Under the pieces are notes generated by a model. That model was not told the origin of the DNA. It was given only the letters and a program-made list of their open reading frames with translations, and did no database searches. From assembly GCF_000590475.1 (NCBI RefSeq), contig NZ_CP007441.1, forward strand, positions 1,238,091 to 1,302,090: 64,000 bases of DNA, in the 5' to 3' direction. Positions within the stretch are counted from its first letter, which is position 1; each line of letters begins with the position of its first letter. Origin of the DNA: Stutzerimonas stutzeri (GTDB lineage: Bacteria > Pseudomonadota > Gammaproteobacteria > Pseudomonadales > Pseudomonadaceae). This document shows, one piece after another, positions 60,258-64,000 of this stretch. Made by a program: the position numbers and the translations under genes.

Positions 60258-61106
60258 ATGACTACACCCGACGAAGAAATCACTGGTTACGGTGGCCTAC
60301 CCAAGACCGGCCCCGACACCGCCTCTGCGACATCCACTTCCACTACTGGCCAGTCAACCCCAAGCACGTCGACCGGCCACATGACCGAAGATGCCAAAGC
60401 CAAGGCCAGGCAAGCCGCCGACGAGGTAAAGACCCAAGGCAAAAGCCAGCTCGAAGGCTATCGCGAAACTGCCGCCGACGAACTGGAGAAAGTTGCTCAG
60501 AGCGCCAAGGCTGCCGCCGAGGAACTGGAGGGGCAGGATCGTCTAGGTCTGTCCAACTATGTTTCCACCATGGCGCAAAGCATGGTCAAGCTCTCCGAGG
60601 ATCTGCGCGGTAAAAGCGTGGACGAGCTGTTTCAGGACGTGAATCAGTTGGCGCGGAACAATCCGGGCCTGTTCATCGCTGGCAGCGTCGCGCTGGGATT
60701 CGGGTTGACCCGTTTCGCCCGCGCATCGAGCAAACGAGCCACACAGGGCGATTACGGCCATCATGACGGCTCCACCTCTTTCTCCTCATCGAATAGTCAA
60801 TACGGTTCCTCCCGCGATGGGTATCGCTCCGATCAGGATGAGCTCAACGACCGGCTGAACACCGGCGAACCCGGATCCATCGGTAGCGTCAGCAATGCCG
60901 GCGTTTCGTCCGCAACCAGTACCTCGCGCTCCACAACGTCTACTACCGGAACGGGAACGGGAGCAGGTGCCGGAATCGGAACCGGTGCAGTTACCGGAAC
61001 CGGAACCGGAACCGGTAGCAATGGGTTGGGCTCCACATCGGGGACTGGCCTCGGTTCCACTTCCAGCCGCGACGGCAAAGGTACTGACGGAGGGCTTTTC
61101 CCATGA
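60258..61106 (+). CDS. YqjD/DUF883-like membrane-anchored stress protein
   Basis: 282 residues from ATG 60258 with AAAAGG seven bases upstream. The centre is helical and Ala/Lys/Glu-rich (AKAKARQAADEVKTQGKSQLEG), like YqjD/ElaB, then a hydrophobic segment (NPGLFIAGSVALGFGLTRFA, about 143-163). The last 100 residues are low-complexity Ser/Thr/Gly (repeated GT), encoded by GGAACC-type hexamers. Relatives attach ribosomes or protein complexes to the inner membrane in stationary phase. It overlaps the next gene by four bases. Confidence 0.82.
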   Translation: MTTPDEEITGYGGLPKTGPDTASATSTSTTGQSTPSTSTGHMTEDAKAKARQAADEVKTQGKSQLEGYRETAADELEKVAQSAKAAAEELEGQDRLGLSNYVSTMAQSMVKLSEDLRGKSVDELFQDVNQLARNNPGLFIAGSVALGFGLTRFARASSKRATQGDYGHHDGSTSFSSSNSQYGSSRDGYRSDQDELNDRLNTGEPGSIGSVSNAGVSSATSTSRSTTSTTGTGTGAGAGIGTGAVTGTGTGTGSNGLGSTSGTGLGSTSSRDGKGTDGGLFP

Positions 61107-61552
61107 GTGAAGCACATAAGACAACGACCACCACAACTACCGGGCATACGCCAGAAGCAGGCCTGCGTGCCGAAAACGATAGCTCTGTAGGCGGTCTGCT
61201 GCGCCAACTGACCCATGAAGTGCCGTCGCTGATTACCAAGGAACTGGCCCTAGCAAAAGCCGAGCTGAGCGAGTCCATCCGTGCCACCAAGGCCGGCGCG
61301 GCGAGCGTTGCGACCGGAGGAGCCGTCCTGCTCGGTGGTTTCATTGTCCTGTTAATGTCCGCCGTCTATGGCCTGAGCAAGGTCATGGAACCCTGGCTCT
61401 CCGCGCTAATTGTCGGCGGTGTGGTGGTGGTGATCGGTTTGATCATGGTGTCCGCTGGCAAGAAGAAGTTCGAGGCGTCCTCGTTCAAACCCGAGCGCAC
61501 CATTCACTCGGTCAACAAGGATAAAGAAGCCGTTAAGGGGCATACATCATGA
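61103..61552 (+). CDS. YqjE/holin-3_6-superfamily membrane protein
   Basis: 149 residues with two strong membrane helices (GGAVLLGGFIVLLMSAVYGLS; ALIVGGVVVVIGLIMVSAG). The pre-membrane region SVGGLLRQLTHEVPSLITKELALAKAEL is typical of PF07332 (YqjE). It is annotated as phage holin in databases but has no lysis context. ATGA overlaps at both ends show it is the middle gene of one operon. Confidence 0.88.
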   Translation: MSEAHKTTTTTTTGHTPEAGLRAENDSSVGGLLRQLTHEVPSLITKELALAKAELSESIRATKAGAASVATGGAVLLGGFIVLLMSAVYGLSKVMEPWLSALIVGGVVVVIGLIMVSAGKKKFEASSFKPERTIHSVNKDKEAVKGHTS

Positions 61553-62367
61553 GCACACGTGACCAGATAGATGCTGAAGCGCAGAAGGATCCCGCAGAGC
61601 TGGAGCGCGAAATAGACCAGCAGCGGGCCGAAATTGGCAACATCGTGCATGCGCTGGAAAACAAGCTGTCCCCAGGTGAACTCATCGACACCGCGCTAGG
61701 CTACGTAAAGGGCGGTGGAGGCGAGTTCTTCGCCAATTTGAGCAATACGGTCAAGGCTAACCCGGTACCGACGGTGCTGACGTCCGTCGGCTTGCTCTGG
61801 ATGATGGCAGGGCAGAACCGCCAGCCGCATTCGAACGTAACTACGAACAGTTATGGCGCTGGATCGACTGGCCCTTCGATGAGCGAAAAGCTTTCCGCCA
61901 AGACTGCGGGCCTTAAAGAGCAGGGCGCCGGAATAAAGGATAAAGCCAGCCAGATGACCCATAGTGTCTCCGAGTCGCTCGGCAATGCTCGGGCTCGAGC
62001 CAGCGATTCCAAACGCCATGCATCAGAACGGTTGCGGGGCGGTGCCGACCGGGCTCGCGGCGGCTTCAACCAGCTGCTTCAGGAGCAACCTTTGGCGCTC
62101 GGCGCCATCGGTATTGCGTTGGGTGCGTTGCTCGCTGCGTCGGTTCCGCCAACGCGGCGTGAAGATGAAGCGCTGGGTGAAATGAGCGACCGCATGACCG
62201 ACAAGCTTCGCCACAAGGCCGAGGAGGGGTACCAGAAAGTATCTGCCAAAGGCGAAGAGGTTGCGGAGCAGGTCAAACAGAGCGCCAACAACGGCGAAGC
62301 CAATCGCTCACCCTCCAGTACGGCCAGTACAGCGAATTCGACCGGCTCCACCTCCGCCGGTTTATGA
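61549..62367 (+). CDS. DUF3618-containing protein
   Basis: 272 residues. The start DPAELEREIDQQRAEIGNIVHALENKLSPGELIDTALGYVKGG is in outline the DUF3618 motif. It continues with a hydrophobic segment (about 66-85), a helical Ala/Lys/Ser region and a second hydrophobic stretch (LALGAIGIALGALLAASVPP), then a Ser/Thr-rich tail. This completes the YqjD-YqjE-DUF3618 set seen in many proteobacteria. It probably interacts with the other two at the inner membrane. Confidence 0.88.
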   Translation: MSTRDQIDAEAQKDPAELEREIDQQRAEIGNIVHALENKLSPGELIDTALGYVKGGGGEFFANLSNTVKANPVPTVLTSVGLLWMMAGQNRQPHSNVTTNSYGAGSTGPSMSEKLSAKTAGLKEQGAGIKDKASQMTHSVSESLGNARARASDSKRHASERLRGGADRARGGFNQLLQEQPLALGAIGIALGALLAASVPPTRREDEALGEMSDRMTDKLRHKAEEGYQKVSAKGEEVAEQVKQSANNGEANRSPSSTASTANSTGSTSAGL

Positions 62368-62457
62368 CGCTCCGTGATACCGCATAGCGAATGCGGTACT
62401 TTCACCGGTGTGGGCCTTGAGTCCACACCGGCGAAATCCGATAATGCGCCGCTTCAT

Positions 62458-62533
62458 GCCGGTGTAGCTCAGTAGGTAGAGCAGCGCATTCGTAATGCGA
62501 AGGTCGGGGGTTCGACTCCTCTTACCGGCACCA
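62458..62533 (+). tRNA. tRNA-Thr (anticodon CGT)
   Basis: 76 bases including the encoded CCA. The acceptor stem is GCCGGTG/TACCGGC-type, the D arm GCTCAGTAGGTAGAGC, the anticodon loop TTCGTAA giving CGT, and the T arm has GGTTCGACTCC. The anticodon arm is identical to that of E. coli thrW. A terminator follows directly. Confidence 0.97.
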
Positions 62534-62541
62534 ATAAAATC

Positions 62542-62569
62542 AAGGCTCACGTTTATGTGGGCCTTTTTT
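62542..62569 (+). terminator. Intrinsic terminator after tRNA-Thr
   Basis: AAGGCTCAC / GTGGGCCTT stem (one G-U pair) with a six-base loop and a run of six T, starting nine bases after the tRNA. Confidence 0.92.
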
Positions 62570-63037
62570 CATTCTGGCGTGGGTGTGCGCCTGGCTAACA
62601 CCAAAGGTGCTGACATCAGTTTGGTCGCTCAGCAACTGAAGACCTCTATAGCCCGGCGGAGCCCAAGGCGTTTTTGCTGTCATCATCATGGCACGACTGG
62701 CACTGTAGATGGCTGTCCGAAGCTCCTCAGGGTCGCTCAGCTGATATTTGATCCGATCAGCCGCCCAGCTTTTCACGCATGGGAGTAGTCGCCGGCAACT
62801 GGGGACTGTGAGCCAGCGCGGGGGTTTTCTCTTAAGCTTCCTGACCGGCCTGTTGGTCGCAAATAACGGTGACGGGGTCTGCGCTGAGTAAACCAGCAGA
62901 GAACGTTTTCGTCGGGAGCCTGCATACTCGGAAAGGTGGGTTGAACCGGACGTGTAAGCGGCTACTCCTGTGCGGAAAAGATCCCAAGCGGAGCTAATCG
63001 CTAAGAAACGGCATTCAGCCCAACGAGCATGAGATAT

Positions 63038-63063
63038 TTATCTTTTAGATAAGAATACTTATC
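63038..63063. promoter_or_regulatory. Overlapping Fur-box palindromes
   Basis: TTATC-TTTTA-GATAA (63038-63052) overlaps GATAAG-AATA-CTTATC (63048-63063). The second has the GATAA(T)...TTATC shape of Fur sites, and the AT-rich patch stands out here. The downstream genes (DUF3649 and PepSY) belong to iron-uptake families. The sites lie about 230 bases before the first start codon. Confidence 0.65.
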
Positions 63064-63289
63064 AATACAATAGAGGTTCTCGTTAATAAGCAAGGTTGGG
63101 CTCCACGAATGTCATTGTCGCTTCGCCCCTGCTTTCGTTGCGGCCGATGATTCTGGGCGTGCCGGCCCGCACTATGCCTGTCACCCGGCGACTGTATTAC
63201 CGGCAAATCGCCGCATGGTTGTGGCGACCGCGAGTTGCAGCTTTGATGGCCGCTGAGTCGCATCGGCCTGCTACGGAGGAACATTCAAG

Positions 63290-63586
63290 GTGAGCCGCAA
63301 CCTATCCATGAGCCGCTGGAACATTGCATCGCGCGTACTTGCCGCGCTGGTCGGAGGCTACGCTTTGGCGTACGCCGTAACCGCTTTTCTGTCGGTCTAC
63401 CTGCCGCTAACGCGTCCTGATCGTGTGGTTTTTTCCAGCCTGGCCAGCTTCGCGGTCTGGACCTCGGTTGCCATCTACGTATTCGCCGCACGCAGCGCCA
63501 CTCGCGTATGGCTGTTGCTCATCGGCTTGACTGCGGTACTGAGCCTAGCTGCATTTTTTTCCGGTGACTGGAGGACGCGTCCATGA
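63290..63586 (+). CDS. DUF3649 iron-uptake-associated membrane protein
   Basis: 98 residues from a GTG preceded by GGAGGA; an ATG at 63308 is an alternative. It has three hydrophobic helices (ALVGGYALAYAVTAFLSVYL; VFSSLASFAVWTSVAIYVFA; VWLLLIGLTAVLSLAAFF). The family occurs before PepSY-TM proteins in siderophore or haem loci, and is presumably part of an inner-membrane iron reduction system. The PepSY start overlaps its stop by four bases (ATGA). Confidence 0.85.
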   Translation: MSRNLSMSRWNIASRVLAALVGGYALAYAVTAFLSVYLPLTRPDRVVFSSLASFAVWTSVAIYVFAARSATRVWLLLIGLTAVLSLAAFFSGDWRTRP

Positions 63587-64000
63587 AGCTGCGCCAGAGC
63601 ATGGCAGGATTACACACCTGGGGCGGGCTGCTGCCGAGCTGGTTGCTCTTCGTAATTATCTTCGCCGGTACGGTGGCCTGCTTCGACAAGGAGTTAACCC
63701 GTTGGATGCGCCCCGCACTGCATGACGATGTAGTGTCGAGCCTGGGCGCAGACGACGTGCGTGGTTGGCTGCAGCGCAACGTAAGCGAGGAGTTGCATGC
63801 GTTCTGGATGCACGGCCCAACCGAGCGAGAGCCCTACTGGAGACTCGGTTGGGAAGTGGACGGCACCGAGACCTTCCACAACGTTGCCTTCGATCCGCGC
63901 AGCGCGCAGGCCGAACCTATGCAGGAAACCGTCGGCGGGGAATTCTTCTTCAAGCTGCACTACAACCTGCATGCCGGTGACATCGGCATGTACATCGTTG
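63583..64000 (+). CDS. PepSY-associated transmembrane protein, truncated by the window edge
   Basis: The first 139 residues are seen. They begin MKLRQSMAGLHTWGGLLPSW, followed by a membrane helix (LLFVIIFAGTVACF), and carry the family motifs LHTW and FFKLHYNLH, whose histidines may bind haem. Proteins of this group (FoxB/FpvG-like) are about 380-530 residues and reduce or process ferric siderophores at the inner membrane. It is coupled to DUF3649 by an ATGA overlap and would share its Fur control. Confidence 0.88.
   Translation, partial: MKLRQSMAGLHTWGGLLPSWLLFVIIFAGTVACFDKELTRWMRPALHDDVVSSLGADDVRGWLQRNVSEELHAFWMHGPTEREPYWRLGWEVDGTETFHNVAFDPRSAQAEPMQETVGGEFFFKLHYNLHAGDIGMYIV

Larger units (their letters stand above)
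62534..63289. other. Gene-poor stretch between tRNA-Thr and the iron operon
   Basis: About 755 bases. Apart from the tRNA terminator and the Fur-type sites near 63038-63063 I find no supported gene. A minus-strand frame (62776-62540, GTG start) has a protein-like centre but no ribosome site and runs into the tRNA terminator. This could be decayed DNA next to a tRNA integration site; no att repeat or integrase is seen. Confidence 0.45.

Noticed and set aside
61103..61552. Prophage holin
   Set aside because: The family name is misleading. The gene is the middle of a YqjD-YqjE-DUF3618 operon, with no endolysin, integrase or structural phage genes in the window.
62540..62776. 78-codon minus-strand frame after tRNA-Thr
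   Set aside because: GTG start without ribosome site, and its 3' part runs into the tRNA terminator. I noted the region as possible decay rather than calling a gene.

Overview
The window is a high-GC, gene-dense chromosomal segment from a gammaproteobacterium. It is most likely Pseudomonas sensu lato, probably the P. stutzeri (Stutzerimonas) lineage. This rests on family content: a PA2169-type four-helix protein, a DUF6279 lipoprotein, membrane PQQ glucose dehydrogenase, a large CsgA-type curlin, an OsmC-YcaO fusion and a CvfB-type S1 protein. Species is inference. Both ends cut genes: an efflux outer-membrane lipoprotein on the left and a PepSY membrane protein on the right.

Layout. 1-3 kb: an EmrAB-type tripartite efflux operon (minus strand). 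3-9 kb: PA2169-family protein, AraC regulator, OsmC-YcaO fusion, SASA-type esterase. 9-12.3 kb: a KaiC-like ATPase followed by a hybrid histidine kinase. 12.8-19 kb: ABC1 kinase, an IS1182-type transposase remnant beside a shortened VOC gene, a lipoprotein, topoisomerase III behind a LexA-type box, and a methyltransferase. 19.3-21.6 kb: a PAS hybrid histidine kinase that appears to start at AUU. 21.8-26 kb: a complete collinear curli locus csgDEFG-csgB-csgA with a roughly 18-repeat curlin. 26-37.7 kb: LysE exporter, VOC, aldo-keto reductase, SDR, three envelope proteins, a pseudouridine synthase, two PQQ dehydrogenases and CvfB.

38-60 kb is an extracellular polysaccharide locus. It begins with rfaH and, just downstream, an ops/JUMPStart element in the leader of the export operon. 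The genes that follow encode an outer-membrane beta-barrel, a short Wza-like export protein, a Wzc-type tyrosine autokinase, UDP-glucose dehydrogenase, a Wzx flippase, a GT4 enzyme, Gmd and Fcl (GDP-L-fucose), a Wzy-like polymerase, a GT2 enzyme, a phosphoribosyltransferase-HAD fusion, a GH5 hydrolase, a WecB/TagA/CpsF transferase, a second flippase, a DUF488/DUF2945 pair, and a second GH5 hydrolase with three copies of an unassigned ~86-residue domain behind a structured leader. No priming glycosyltransferase is in the window.

60-64 kb: a three-gene YqjD/YqjE/DUF3618-like envelope-stress operon, tRNA-Thr(CGT), a largely empty 0.75 kb stretch, overlapping Fur-type palindromes, and the start of a DUF3649-PepSY iron operon.

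The theme is surface and matrix biology: curli amyloid and a uronate- and probably fucose-containing polysaccharide, alongside signalling proteins. The strongest second-look items are the rfaH-ops pair, the repeat-bearing GH5 with its leader, the PRT-HAD fusion, the AUU start, the LexA box at topB and the expanded curlin.
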